A stretch of 64,000 nt of DNA, from positions 62,001 through 126,000 of the forward strand of contig NZ_JBGCCN010000002.1 of assembly GCF_041261225.1 (NCBI RefSeq), given 5' to 3'. This document shows positions 28,809 to 37,723 of this stretch, one piece after another. Both the position numbers and the translations under genes were made by a program. The stretch's first letter is position 1. Every line of letters starts with the position of its first letter. The DNA comes from Streptomyces sp. V4I8 (GTDB lineage Bacteria > Actinomycetota > Actinomycetes > Streptomycetales > Streptomycetaceae). Under the pieces are notes generated by a model. That model had not been told where the DNA came from and did not search any database. It was given only the letters and a program-made list of their open reading frames with translations.

Positions 28809-29690
28809 TCAGGATGTGGCGCCTGTGGAGCGAGTGAACATGGAGTTGAGGATCCAGGTGGCGAGCCGGTCGCGGCTCCAGCCGACGGGGTGACTGGTCT
28901 CGTCGTACAGCCTTCGACCGTCGATCACTGACGGGCAGTCGTCGCGGTTGCACAGCTGTTCAGCGAGATCCAGAATATGCACACCTCTGCTCTTATATTT
29001 TTGAGAGACCTCTTTAATGACCTTGTTCATTTCGATCGAGGAGGACCTCCAGATACCTTCCTCCTGCAGCTTGTCGGTAGTTAGATAGACAGGCGTGCCA
29101 TTCTTCGCGAGAATATCAATAGCCTTCCCCATGTTTTTTTCGAATCTCCTACGAAAACCTGGGTGTTCAATGGTGAGCTGGACGCCAGCCCCGTCGAAGG
29201 ATTGCGGGTGCAGATCCCAGGTTGTCGTTCGCAGCAGGACAGCATCCGGCCTGTATTTCGCAATGTATTCAGGCCATTTCTGCGGCCACTCCAAACAGTC
29301 ACTCCTCACCCTTTCCCCGTCTACCAAATCTGGCAGCATGATTCCGCACCCGCCCACACCAGCGTTCACGATTACATTTCCGCTTGAGGCGACCTTGACC
29401 ATTCCTTCCCCCAACCGTTCAGCCCAGGAGTCACCCACAACAAGCACCTTTTTTCCTCGAACGGCTGGAGAGAGCTCGGCGTCCCCAACAGGCGGCAGCT
29501 CTGCGGTTAAGGGCCCTTGCGAAGACGCCGGAGCGGATGGGGATGCCGGAGTTGCGGAACGCGCCGACTTTGCCCCCTGAGCCCCTCCGGCAGCGACATC
29601 TCCTTCTACGCCACAACCAACGACTGCCAGCAACAGTACGGGGAGGTAAAGGGGGAAGGACTTCCAACGACATGATGACTGTGTGAACAT
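28809..29690 (-). CDS. Putative lipoprotein with SGNH-hydrolase-like domain
   Basis: 293 residues. The N terminus is a lipoprotein signal: hydrophobic PLYLPVLLLAVVGCG with lipobox VVGC, placing the mature protein on the membrane outer face. After a Ser/Ala/Pro linker (residues about 35-70) an SGNH-like fold begins with block I VLVVGDSWAERLGEGM (Ser nucleophile) and GGCGI, and ends with YDETSHPVGWSRDRLATWI, where Asp and His fit block V. The usual GxND block is not clear. Such domains act on acetyl or acyl esters of cell-wall sugars or other glycans; substrate unknown. It lies downstream, in the same orientation, of nothing obviously co-transcribed. Confidence 0.75.
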   Translation of the reverse strand: MFTQSSCRWKSFPLYLPVLLLAVVGCGVEGDVAAGGAQGAKSARSATPASPSAPASSQGPLTAELPPVGDAELSPAVRGKKVLVVGDSWAERLGEGMVKVASSGNVIVNAGVGGCGIMLPDLVDGERVRSDCLEWPQKWPEYIAKYRPDAVLLRTTTWDLHPQSFDGAGVQLTIEHPGFRRRFEKNMGKAIDILAKNGTPVYLTTDKLQEEGIWRSSSIEMNKVIKEVSQKYKSRGVHILDLAEQLCNRDDCPSVIDGRRLYDETSHPVGWSRDRLATWILNSMFTRSTGATS

Positions 29691-30636
29691 AGGTAAATTC
29701 CCTTTGTCCAGTTTCTCGAATAAGCCAACGCCTTTTCCGATGCGTCCGGCGCGATGGCTATGATGATTTGCATGGCGACCTTACACGGTCGGTGGAATCG
29801 GTCAGACTGCGGTGATGCGGTCGGCAGCCGGACAGCGGCACGAGTTGGCGCAGGGTGAGGTTGGTGCGCCAGTACCCGCAGCGCTTTGCACCTGTAAGCC
29901 TCGATCTCGCATGAAGGTCCGTCAGCTTGCTGACAGACCCTTTCTGCTCGTTCAAAGCAAAGACTTCTGCTTGCGGGCAGGCGTATGGCCCGGCTGGCGC
30001 GCCGGGTGCATGCCGGCTTCCGCGGCTCCGGAGCGTGCCGCTTGTAGGGACCGGGACGCTGCCGGTCAGCCGGGGTCGGGAGGCATCGAAGCGGGCGAGC
30101 GGGGCCGGTGGAGTGGGCGGCGCGGATGCGGTCCTCTACCCCGTCGCGCTGACGGTGCCACAGTTCGAGCGCCGCGATCGCTACGTCCTTGGTGTGGGTG
30201 GCGAAACAGGTCAGCCGCATGCCGTCGGCATCGGTGAAGCGTAATTGGGCGCCGGGGTGCGGCCGTTCCTTGCGGACGATCTGCTGCATCGCCTTGGGCC
30301 GGCCGGTCATGCAGTCGCGGCCTAGGCGCCGTCCCGGATCTCGCCGTACGGCTCGAGGGCCGGCGTCCAGGTCGATGCCGGTATCTTCAGAACAGCCTGG
30401 TGGATAACATCGGTGATGGTCATGCCGAGTGAGTAGGACAGCCACCGGCCGCGGGTGGAAAGCAAGTCGGCAAACTCGTGGGTGCCCCCGCCCGAGTCGG
30501 TGCGCACCAGCGTCTGCCGTCCCCGCCGGTACCTTTTCGGCAGCTGCGCCAGAGCGCGCCGGACGGCTTCGATGTGGTCGGCCGCAGCGTTGCTGCCCGC
30601 GTTGCAGGCCTGAGCAGTCGGCCACTGGCTCCCCGG

Positions 30637-31964
30637 CAGGGCGATTGCAAAGTCGCGGTGATTTCGCGAGTGTGCAGGTCACGGCGGTGTGACGATGCTG
30701 GTCGGGTGTGCGACCGGACGCAACGAAGCTCCGTTGTGGAGGTGGCCTTGCCAAGTCGCCTGCGCCCAACGGAGCTTCGATGTGCCGTCAGTCTGCCACC
30801 GTCTGTCTGGTCAAGTCTCCCACCCGTCAGCACTGTGCGACGGGTCCGCTGGCCGAGCGGCTGGCCACGCTGGCCGATCCGCGGTGTCGGCGCGGGAAGC
30901 GTCACCCCTTCGTGGCAGTGCTGCTGCTCCGCTGTGGTGAGCGGGGCGAGGAGCTTCGTGGCGATCGATGAGTGGGCCACCGACGCCCCGCAGGACGTTC
31001 TGGCCCGGCTCGGTGCCCGCACCGTAACCGCCCTGGCCGTGCCCATCCCGCCCAGCGGCGCGACGATCCGCCGGGTCATCAAGGACACCTGCCCCGGCGG
31101 CCTGGCCGATCTCCTGGGCCACGACCCGGCCGGCACCGACACCCTCGCCGTCGACGGCAAGAGCGCCCGCGGCTCGCGCCTCGGCGCCACCCCGGCCGCC
31201 CATCTGCTGGCCGCGATGACCGGTACCGGCATGACCGTCACCCAGCTCAGGGTCCCTGAGAAGACGAACGAAATCACCTGCTTCGCCGCCCTCCTTAACC
31301 CCTATGACCTGCAAGGAGTCACCGTGACCGGCGACGCACTGCACACCCAGCGCGGCCACGCCTGCTTCCTCGTCGAGGTGAAGAAGGCGCACTACGTCTT
31401 CACAGTGAAGCGGAACCAGAAGAACCTCTACGAACAGCTGCGCGCCCTGCCCTGGCAGGAGGCGACGGCGAAGTTCTACGACCGCACCACCGGCCACGGC
31501 CGCAAGGAGACCCGGGTCGTGCAGGCCCTGACCGTCACCGACCTCGGCGTCGACTTCCCGCACGCCGCCCAGGTCGCCAGGGTCGTACGCCACCGCACCG
31601 ACACCAAGACCGGCAAGCAGAGCCGTGAGACCGTCTACGTCATCACCGACCTGACCAGCCGCCAGGCATCCCCGGAACGCATCGCGAAGATCTTGAGGGC
31701 ACACTGGATGATCGAAAACCGGCTCCACTTCGTCCGCGACACCGCCTTCCGCGAGGACGCCTCCAAGATCCGCACCGGGCACAGCCCGGAGAACATGGCC
31801 ACCCTCCGCAGCTTCGCCATCAACCAGCTCCGCACCGCCGGCCACACCAACATCGCCGCCGCACTCCGCACCACAGCCCTCCGCCCCTACGAACGGCCCC
31901 TGACCCTCCTCAGCCTCAACTGACCTGCGCCAACGCACAGTCAACGAACTTTGCAATCACCCTG
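30637..31964 (+). mobile_element. ISAs1-family insertion sequence
   Basis: 1328 bp with inverted ends CAGGGCGATTGCAAAGTC and CAGGGTGATTGCAAAGTT. It is flanked by the perfect 10-bp direct repeat GGCTCCCCGG (30627-30636 and 31965-31974), a duplication length usual for ISAs1. It sits inside an IS1380 relic, so it arrived after that element. Confidence 0.93.
30780..31923 (+). pseudogene. ISAs1-family transposase with an N-terminal frameshift
   Basis: The N-terminal domain reads PLAERLATLADPRCRRGKRH and FVAVLLL in one frame. Near 30925-30950 the frame changes to SGARSFVAIDEWATDAP, after which the gene is open to the stop: TLAVDGKSARGS (Asp), VTGDALHTQRGH (Asp), HWMIENRLHFVRDTAF (Glu) and SFAINQLRTAGH. 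Without a frameshift event the protein would lack its N-terminal DDE_Tnp_1-associated domain. The perfect target duplication suggests recent movement, so the shift may be recent or recoded. Confidence 0.85.
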
Positions 31965-32286
31965 GGCTCCCCGGACCCGCACCGGCCGTGATCGACGAAC
32001 CCCATCAGCGGATGGTGGTTGAAGGCCTTCTTCCAGGTCGCCGCTGCGTCCTGCTTCTCGGGATGCGCGATCACCAGCATGCCGTCCAGGTCGGGCTCGT
32101 GACGAGTATGTGATCCGAACTGGTGGACAGCCGAAGCCGGTCCGGGAGACCTGCATTATGCAGAGTGCACTGCAATGGCCTGTCAGACGAGCGTTCGGAG
32201 CGGTCTTCCGGTATTCCGGGGAGTGATAGGTGGAGCGGATGGACCGATCTGATCCACTTTCAAACAACTACCCTGAAACGGATCCC

Positions 32287-32898
32287 ATGATGAATCGATT
32301 AACGACCCGAAGGCATCGCAATACCCTGGCCCTCCTTGTCGCCGTGCTGACCATGACCGCCGCACCGACGGCCACCCCGAGCGCGGCCGCCACCGAGGCA
32401 GCAGCACGCGGGCAGGTGTGCATTTTCCTGGCGCCCAACGACGTCGACCCGGCCGGGCCCAGGCCACCGTTGGGGCATAACGGCTGGGGCTTTCGCCACG
32501 GGGCTTCCAGCAGTTGGACCTATGGAGCCACCGAGGGGATGACAGGCAGGCCCCAGGCGACCTTCATCAGAACCGGCTCCGGGCGCCAGATGATGCACAA
32601 CTTCAAGACCAGGCGCACCGGCAAGTGGCGCTATGCGAAGTACCGGTGCATCGCGACAGCCTCCGCCTACCCGGCCAGGGCGATGCAGGCAGCCCTCGCA
32701 GGCCGCAACAGTGGCTACGACTTCTTCCGGAACAACTGTCTGACCAAGAGCGTGGACGTCTTCCGCGCCTACAGCCCCTGGCTGAGCGCCTCGGGGCATC
32801 TGCCCAACGCGAGGTACCGCAATACTTCCTGGCCCCCGAACTACTACTACAACACCCTGCTGTCCAAAGCCGGGTGGAGCAGGAGCCACAACCTCTGA
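32287..32898 (+). CDS. Secreted protein, possible permuted papain/NlpC-like fold
   Basis: About 203 residues from the ATG at 32287 (another at 32290). A signal peptide is clear: RRHRNTLALLVAVLTMTAAP with Ala-rich cleavage region. The mature part has GHNGWGFRH and WTYGATEG followed later by YDFFRNNCLTKSVDVFRAYS. A conserved His before a conserved Cys is the order found in permuted NlpC/P60, LRAT-like enzymes, so an amidase, protease or acyltransferase role is possible, but I cannot name the family. No operon partner; it stands alone between IS relics. Confidence 0.6.
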   Translation: MMNRLTTRRHRNTLALLVAVLTMTAAPTATPSAAATEAAARGQVCIFLAPNDVDPAGPRPPLGHNGWGFRHGASSSWTYGATEGMTGRPQATFIRTGSGRQMMHNFKTRRTGKWRYAKYRCIATASAYPARAMQAALAGRNSGYDFFRNNCLTKSVDVFRAYSPWLSASGHLPNARYRNTSWPPNYYYNTLLSKAGWSRSHNL

Positions 32899-33085
32899 CC
32901 CATCCGTGCGGCCCCGAGACGTCCGAAGCGTCAGCTTGAAGTCGACCGGGTCCGGACGTCCTTGGGCAGGGCGAGGCTGAGCCCGAACTGACAGTACTGT
33001 TCCATACTGGTGCAGCCTGTGCCAGACACTCAGGTCCCCTGGGCCCAGCGGGCAGAACAGCAGCATTACCGGGAACCGGCGATCA

Positions 33086-33234
33086 GGGACGGAGCGTGAT
33101 CGTGCGCCCGGCTCCTGCGCGGCCCTTCGTGTCCACCCTGAGCCGCACCCCGTTGGAGACGTTGGTGACGTGTACGCCCTCCTGCCCGGTGACTGTGCCG
33201 CTCCACCGCCCGGTCAGCTCGACGACTCCGTTGC
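33086..33234 (-). pseudogene. C-terminal remnant of an unidentified beta-rich protein
   Basis: The minus strand encodes about 48 residues ending at a stop: VELTGRWSGTVTGQEGVHVT then NGVRLRVDTKGRAG and ITLRP. The alternating pattern resembles C-terminal beta-sandwich domains of secreted glycoside hydrolases. The upstream coding part ends at the IS1182 border near 33235. Gene identity cannot be decided. Confidence 0.45.
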
Positions 33235-33322
33235 TCAATTGCCTGCGAGCGACGTCTTGTTGACGGAATGATCGCTTCTGCGGTCGGGAACCTGTCGCGT
33301 GGTGTCCGTGGGGAGTGAAGCG

Positions 33323-34471
33323 ATGTCGATGCAGCCCAAGGGTCTGCCGCCGGTCCCGGAGCAGACAGCGGTCGTGGCCCGGGCGGCGTTCCCCGATGGC
33401 AGTCTGCCGATCCGGGTCCGTGGCTGCCTGGCCGAAGTGTTCGTCGACGAGCCGTTCGCCGAGTCCTTCGGGGTGCGCGGCGCCCCGGGGATGCCTCCGG
33501 CGGTGCTGTCGCTGGTCACGGTCCTGCAGTTCGCCGAGAACCTCACGGACCGGCAGGCCGCGGAAGCGGTGCGCGACCGGCTGTCGTGGAAGTACGCGCT
33601 CGGGCGGGAGCTGACTGATGCTGGCTTCGACTTCACTGTGCTGAGCAAGTTCCGTGCCCGCCTGGCCGAGCACGGCCTGGAGCGGGTGGTCTTCGACCGG
33701 CTGGTCGACCACTGCCGGACCGAGGGGCTGGTCGGCGCGGGCGGCAAGCAGCGTACCGACTCCACCCATGTCATCTCCGCGGTGCGGGACCTGAACCGGC
33801 TGGATCTGGCCGGGGAGAGCGTGCGTGCCGCGCTGGAGGCCCTGGCGGTCGCGGCCCCGGCCTGGCTGGCGGAGCAGATTGACGTCGCCGAGTTCGCCCA
33901 TCGCTACGGACCGAGGGTGAATGGCTGGACCATGCCCTCCAGCCAGGCCAAGCGGGACCGGCTGGCGCAGGTGTTCGCGCAGGACGGCTATGCGATCGTG
34001 CGGGCTGCCTACGATGCGGCCGCTCCGATGTGGATCCGTGACATCGAGGCGGTGCAGATCCTGCGCCAGGTACTGGTGCAGACCTACTACCGGCGCGCCG
34101 ATACCCGGGGGCGGGAGGCGATCGTGAAGCGGGACGCCGACGAGGAGGGCATCCCGCCCGGCAGATTACGCCTGGCCTCCCCGTACGACATCGACGCCCG
34201 CTGGGCGGCCAGGGGCGAGGACCTGTTCTGGTGCGGATACAAGATCCATCTGACCGAGAGCTGCGATACTCCCGCCGAAGCCGAAGCCGAAGCCGAAGCC
34301 GAAGCCGAAGCCGAAGCCGAAGCCGAAGCCGGACGGCGGGCCGGCCCGCGGCCGAACCTGATCACGGACATGCACACCACCGACGCGACCGTGCCGGATG
34401 TGAAGGCCACGGCCGGTATCCAGCAGCGGCTCGCCGGACGCGGCCTCGCTCCGGGCGAACGTGGATCGTAA
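33323..34471 (+). pseudogene. IS1182-family transposase, C-terminally truncated
   Basis: Start MSMQPKGLPPVPEQTA with an SD-like GGGGAG upstream. The DUF772-type N-terminal domain is complete (FVDEPFAESFGVRG, ENLTDRQAAEAVRDRLSWKY, DFTVLSKFRARL). The core starts with QRTDSTHVISAV and LFWCGYKIHLTESCD. The frame ends soon after LAGRGLAPGERGS at a junction with unrelated DNA (about 34467), so the last catalytic Asp/Glu region is missing. An in-frame GCCGAA expansion gives an (Glu-Ala) run inside it. Confidence 0.88.
34274..34330 (+). repeat. GCCGAA hexanucleotide expansion inside a transposase gene
   Basis: Nine and a half perfect tandem GCCGAA units, encoding alternating Ala-Glu in the IS1182-family transposase. 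The frame is preserved because the unit is six bases long. Homologues normally have only a short linker here. Confidence 0.9.
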
Positions 34472-35215
34472 AGGTCTGGCAGAACCGGCGGCTCGACCAG
34501 TACGCGCCCTCCGGGGATCCGGGCGGCCGGCACAGCCCGAACACCCTCTTCGCCGCCGCGGCCGCGCGGGACGGGATCTGCCTGGAGATCCCGCCGCCGG
34601 AGCTCTACTACGAACTGCTGCCCGTGCACTTCGTACGGATCGACACCCGGCGCGGCGTGAAGATCGGCGGCCTCTGGTACGGCGCCCACAGCCGCGTCCT
34701 CGAACCCCACCGGGGCCGCCTGTCGGGCCGGGGCGGCCGGCACGCGGGGAAGTGGGCCGTCCACCGCGCCCCCGGGACTGCCGCCAGGTCTTCATCGAAC
34801 TGGACGGAGCCTGGCACGAGCTGCTCTGGAACGGGCTCCCGCCTGGCCAGGAGGCGCCCGCCTTCTCCGATGCCCACGTCGGGGACGTCCTGCGACAGGC
34901 CGCCAAGGCTGGGCTCAAGCCCCGCAGCGATGCCGAACTGCTGCCGGTGCTCCTCGGCTTGGTGGCCTCCAAGACGCCGGTGGACGCCTGGCCGACCCAG
35001 ATGACCCGGCAGCAGAAGACCGAACGAGCCCGCAACCTCGCCCGAGCCCAGGCCGCGGTCCTCGACCGGCCCGCACCGGCGCCGCCTCCAGGACCGTCAC
35101 CTGCAGACGCCCGGGCTCTGCACCGGCAGGCCACCGCGGCCGTCGAGGCAGACCGGCGGCGACGCCGCATGGCCGCCGTCCCCGTCCCGCCGCCGGCGCC
35201 GCAGCTCCTGGCCGA
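34467..35215 (+). pseudogene. Mu/TniA-type transposase, C-terminal fragment with frameshift
   Basis: In one frame: IPPPELYYELLPVHFVRIDT, RRGVKIGGLWYGAHSRVLEP and GRGGRHAGKWAVHRAP. After a frame change near 34780: QVFIELDGAWHELLWNGLPP, AGLKPRSDAELLPVLLGLV and PVDAWPTQMTRQQKTERAR. This is the beta-barrel and C-terminal part of Mu-like integrases found in actinobacterial genomic islands. The catalytic core is absent; an IS1182 fragment precedes it and an IS6 end follows. Inactive relic. Confidence 0.8.
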
Positions 35216-36068
35216 GGGCTTGTCAAGTTGTTGGTGGTGCAGTTGAGTTGGGGCGTATTCCGGTGGTGTCGGTGGCCGCCGTCAGGCGGTCGTGGCCAGG
35301 AGGGTGGTGCCGGTGATCTGGTGCCAGACGGTGTGGCGGTTGGTCATCTCGGTGCGGTAGTCGGAGGCAGACATCAGATGGCGGCGGGGGCGGAAGTGGG
35401 GTGAGATGCGGGAGAAGGAGGCGAGGAACCTCTGGGCTGATCCGACGCTGCGGAAGCCCTTCATAGCCCGTTCGCGTTCCCTTGTGATGATATGAGAGTT
35501 TTCCGCCCGGTTGTTGAGATATTTCGAGGAGCGGTGCTCGACGGACGGCATCACGTCGCGGTGGGCAGCCCCGTAGGAGCGGAGTCTGTCCGTGACGATC
35601 ACCCTCGGCAGGGTCTCGGTGCCTTTGAGGAGCTTGCGGAAGAACCGCCGGGCCGCGGCGGTGTCGCGGGTGTTGGTCACGAGGATGTCCAGGACGGTGC
35701 CGTCCTGGTCCACCGCGCGCCACAGGTAGCGCATCCGCCCGTTGACCTTGATGAACACCTCGTCCAGATGCCACTGGTCCCCGGGTCGGTGCTGCCGGCG
35801 GTGCAGCCTGGCGGCGTAGGCGGGACCGAACCGCTCGCACCACAGCCGGACCGCCTCGTACGACACCTGGATGCCACGCTCGAAGAGGAGCTCCTCCACA
35901 TCACGCAAGGACAGCCGGAACCGGTGGTACAGCCAGACCGCGTGCGCGATCACCTCCAGCGGGAACCGAAACCCCTTGTATAACGGCGCTGCAGCGGTAT
36001 CCATGACCGACCCTCCCACGACGATCTCCACCAAGATCATCACACGCCTCCGTGAACTTGACAGCGCC
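35216..36068 (-). mobile_element. IS6-family element, intact
   Basis: Bounded by GGGCTTGTCAAGTT (left) and the inverse of GGGCGCTGTCAAGTT (right, ending near 36068). Contains one intact transposase on the minus strand. It interrupts the TniA-like fragment; no duplicated target sequence found. Confidence 0.82.
35282..36004 (-). CDS. IS6-family transposase
   Basis: About 240 residues from the ATG at 36004; an open frame upstream lacks family similarity. HTH-like N-terminal region (YKGFRFPLEVIAHAVWLYHR, DVEELLFERGIQVSYEAVRL), then the DDE core: WHLDEVFIKVNGRMRYLWRA (Asp), PRVIVTDRLRSYGAAHRDV (Asp) and YLNNRAENSHIITRERERAM (Glu). It ends with the family tail HLMSASDYRTEMTNRHTVW. IS6 enzymes form cointegrates, which explains how several copies can drive rearrangements in this window. 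Complete. Confidence 0.92.
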   Translation of the reverse strand: MDTAAAPLYKGFRFPLEVIAHAVWLYHRFRLSLRDVEELLFERGIQVSYEAVRLWCERFGPAYAARLHRRQHRPGDQWHLDEVFIKVNGRMRYLWRAVDQDGTVLDILVTNTRDTAAARRFFRKLLKGTETLPRVIVTDRLRSYGAAHRDVMPSVEHRSSKYLNNRAENSHIITRERERAMKGFRSVGSAQRFLASFSRISPHFRPRRHLMSASDYRTEMTNRHTVWHQITGTTLLATTA

Positions 36069-36631
36069 CACGACCTCAAATTCCGTAGATCATCGGTACA
36101 CAAACGAGCGCTCTTCCATCAATGAGCCGCACATGAAGCGCCAATTTCTTATCGCCAACAGAGGCTTTTGACGGACCACCAGTCACCAAGAGCCGTAACG
36201 AGACGAGACGTCTCACCACGAGGCTCGCTTGACACACAGTCAAGGATTCGCAAAATGGCCCCTGACCTGCATGTTTCACAAAATCACATACTTCACTCAG
36301 TTACTCACTCGGGCACTCACCCCCGAAGCGGAGCGAAAGACGGAGACGCTCTGCAAGATCTAATGCCATCTGAATGCACGTATACATCCAAGCCAATACG
36401 CCACTCCCTTGCGAATAGATGGCGGCGCAGGAATGAAGGATAAGGTTGATCTTGACCCTCTCAACCCGCCCTGAAAAGAGACACGGTGACGTGACGTGAC
36501 ATAAGCTCACGGGGCCGTGTAGGGTCACGCACGAGCATGACGGGACACGCGAGCCGGTTGCGGATCGGTGTAGCCACTGTGGGCTAGCTTGCGCGTGGTC
36601 CTCGTGGCCAACTCGGGACTGCGGAGCAACC
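36069..36631. promoter_or_regulatory. Upstream region of the parA-like operon
   Basis: No gene seen in 560 bp; the DNA is less GC-rich than its surroundings. Before the operon are tandem GTGACGTGACGTGAC at about 36486-36500 and further GTGAC/GTCAC words (GGGTCACGC, GCATGACGG). Such short repeated words may serve as an operator or centromere-like site for the partition proteins; this is inference. A GGAG SD-like box lies at 36623-36626. Confidence 0.4.
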
Positions 36632-37723
36632 TTGGAACTCTTTGAATACACAGAGCTGCAGAGTCGGCTCAGTGCGATCGCCGACTTCGACGATCTGACG
36701 GATCCGGAAGCGCTCGAAGCACTCGTCGCCCAGATCAGGCCCTACCTGCGGAACGTCATCGGCTCAACGATCGGTAAGGGGGGCGAAGGCAAGACGACCC
36801 TTGCCACCAACCTGGCTTACATGCTGGCGGAGGAGCAGGCTCTCCGAGCAGAACAGGGCAAGTCGGCAAAGCCCATCCTGTACATGGAGATCGATGCAAA
36901 CGGCGACGGAAGGACCGATCTCGGTCTCGACGCAACGGTCTTCAACGACCACGGGAAGGCTCTTCGGGACGCGATCACCAACGACGGCGGCCTGAAGGTC
37001 GTCAAGGGGGTTCGCCCTTACCTGGATGCAACGATCTCCGGCAAGTTCTGCGCCGACATCGCAGGCCGCATCAACAAGCTCGCTGACACGCACGCTCTCG
37101 CCGCGTACCTGCTTCTCGCACTCCTCTTGGCGCAGATCTCGCATCTGTACCGTTGGATCGTCCTCGACTTCTCGCCGGGCGACAAGGCCATTCAGCGGGC
37201 AGGACTGGCAGCGGCGACGCATCTCGTGTCCCCCATCCACAACACCGACAACGCAGCTCTGCGCGGCCTCTCTACGGTCACGCGACTCATCCGCGCCAAC
37301 CGTCGTCTCAACCCCGAAGCCGAACTTACGGCGATCGCGTTTCTCGGTTTCCGAAAGGTAAAGGGCGAGCCGACGACGGAGCTCACTAACGTCCGTGCCA
37401 AGATCGAGCAGCTGCTGTCGGATGCCGGGATGGATCCGGGACTAATCCTGGACGAGTACGTGCGTGATGCGCGCTCTATCGCCACTCTCTGCCGCAATCA
37501 TGGCAAGCCCGCCCGCGAGTTCGCTTTGGCTGCGACCGGTAAACTCCTGGACGAGGAAGGCGAGTTGGTTCCCCGACCTCGCGATGAGAACGGGCGATAC
37601 GCCGACGCGGAGATGTCCGTGAACCTCGCGGATGACTACTCGAACGTGGCACGAGGAGTCATTACTCGAGTGCGACAGCGCAACGCCCAACTCCGTGAGA
37701 AGGAAATGCAGGGAGCGTCATGA
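36632..37723 (+). CDS. ParA-family ATPase
   Basis: 363 residues from a TTG at 36632, five bases after GGAG. The deviant Walker A motif is GKGGEGKTTLATNLAYML (about residues 47-64). LYMEIDANGDGRTDLGL (A'-like) and a Walker B-type VLDFSPGDKAI follow. ParA ATPases position plasmid copies using ATP-dependent DNA binding. The N-terminal 45 residues have no HTH, suggesting a non-autoregulating type. The next gene starts inside its stop codon (ATGA), so the two are translationally coupled and the downstream product is the likely adaptor. Confidence 0.85.
   Translation: MELFEYTELQSRLSAIADFDDLTDPEALEALVAQIRPYLRNVIGSTIGKGGEGKTTLATNLAYMLAEEQALRAEQGKSAKPILYMEIDANGDGRTDLGLDATVFNDHGKALRDAITNDGGLKVVKGVRPYLDATISGKFCADIAGRINKLADTHALAAYLLLALLLAQISHLYRWIVLDFSPGDKAIQRAGLAAATHLVSPIHNTDNAALRGLSTVTRLIRANRRLNPEAELTAIAFLGFRKVKGEPTTELTNVRAKIEQLLSDAGMDPGLILDEYVRDARSIATLCRNHGKPAREFALAATGKLLDEEGELVPRPRDENGRYADAEMSVNLADDYSNVARGVITRVRQRNAQLREKEMQGAS

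Larger units (their letters stand above)
29990..32095 (-). pseudogene. IS1380-family transposase relic, split by ISAs1
   Basis: Minus-strand pieces follow the IS1380 order. Upstream of the split (31975-32095): DLDGMLVIAHPEKQDAAATW and FNHHPLMGFVDHG. After it (30636 down): ALAQLPKRYRRGRQTLVRTD, SGGGTHEFADLL, IPASTWTPALEPYGEIRDGA and VRKERPHPGAQLRFTDADGM. Stops and frame changes break it, and the C terminus fades into unrecognisable sequence by about 29990. The DDE Asp residues in FVDHG and RTDSGG survive. Long dead. Confidence 0.8.
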
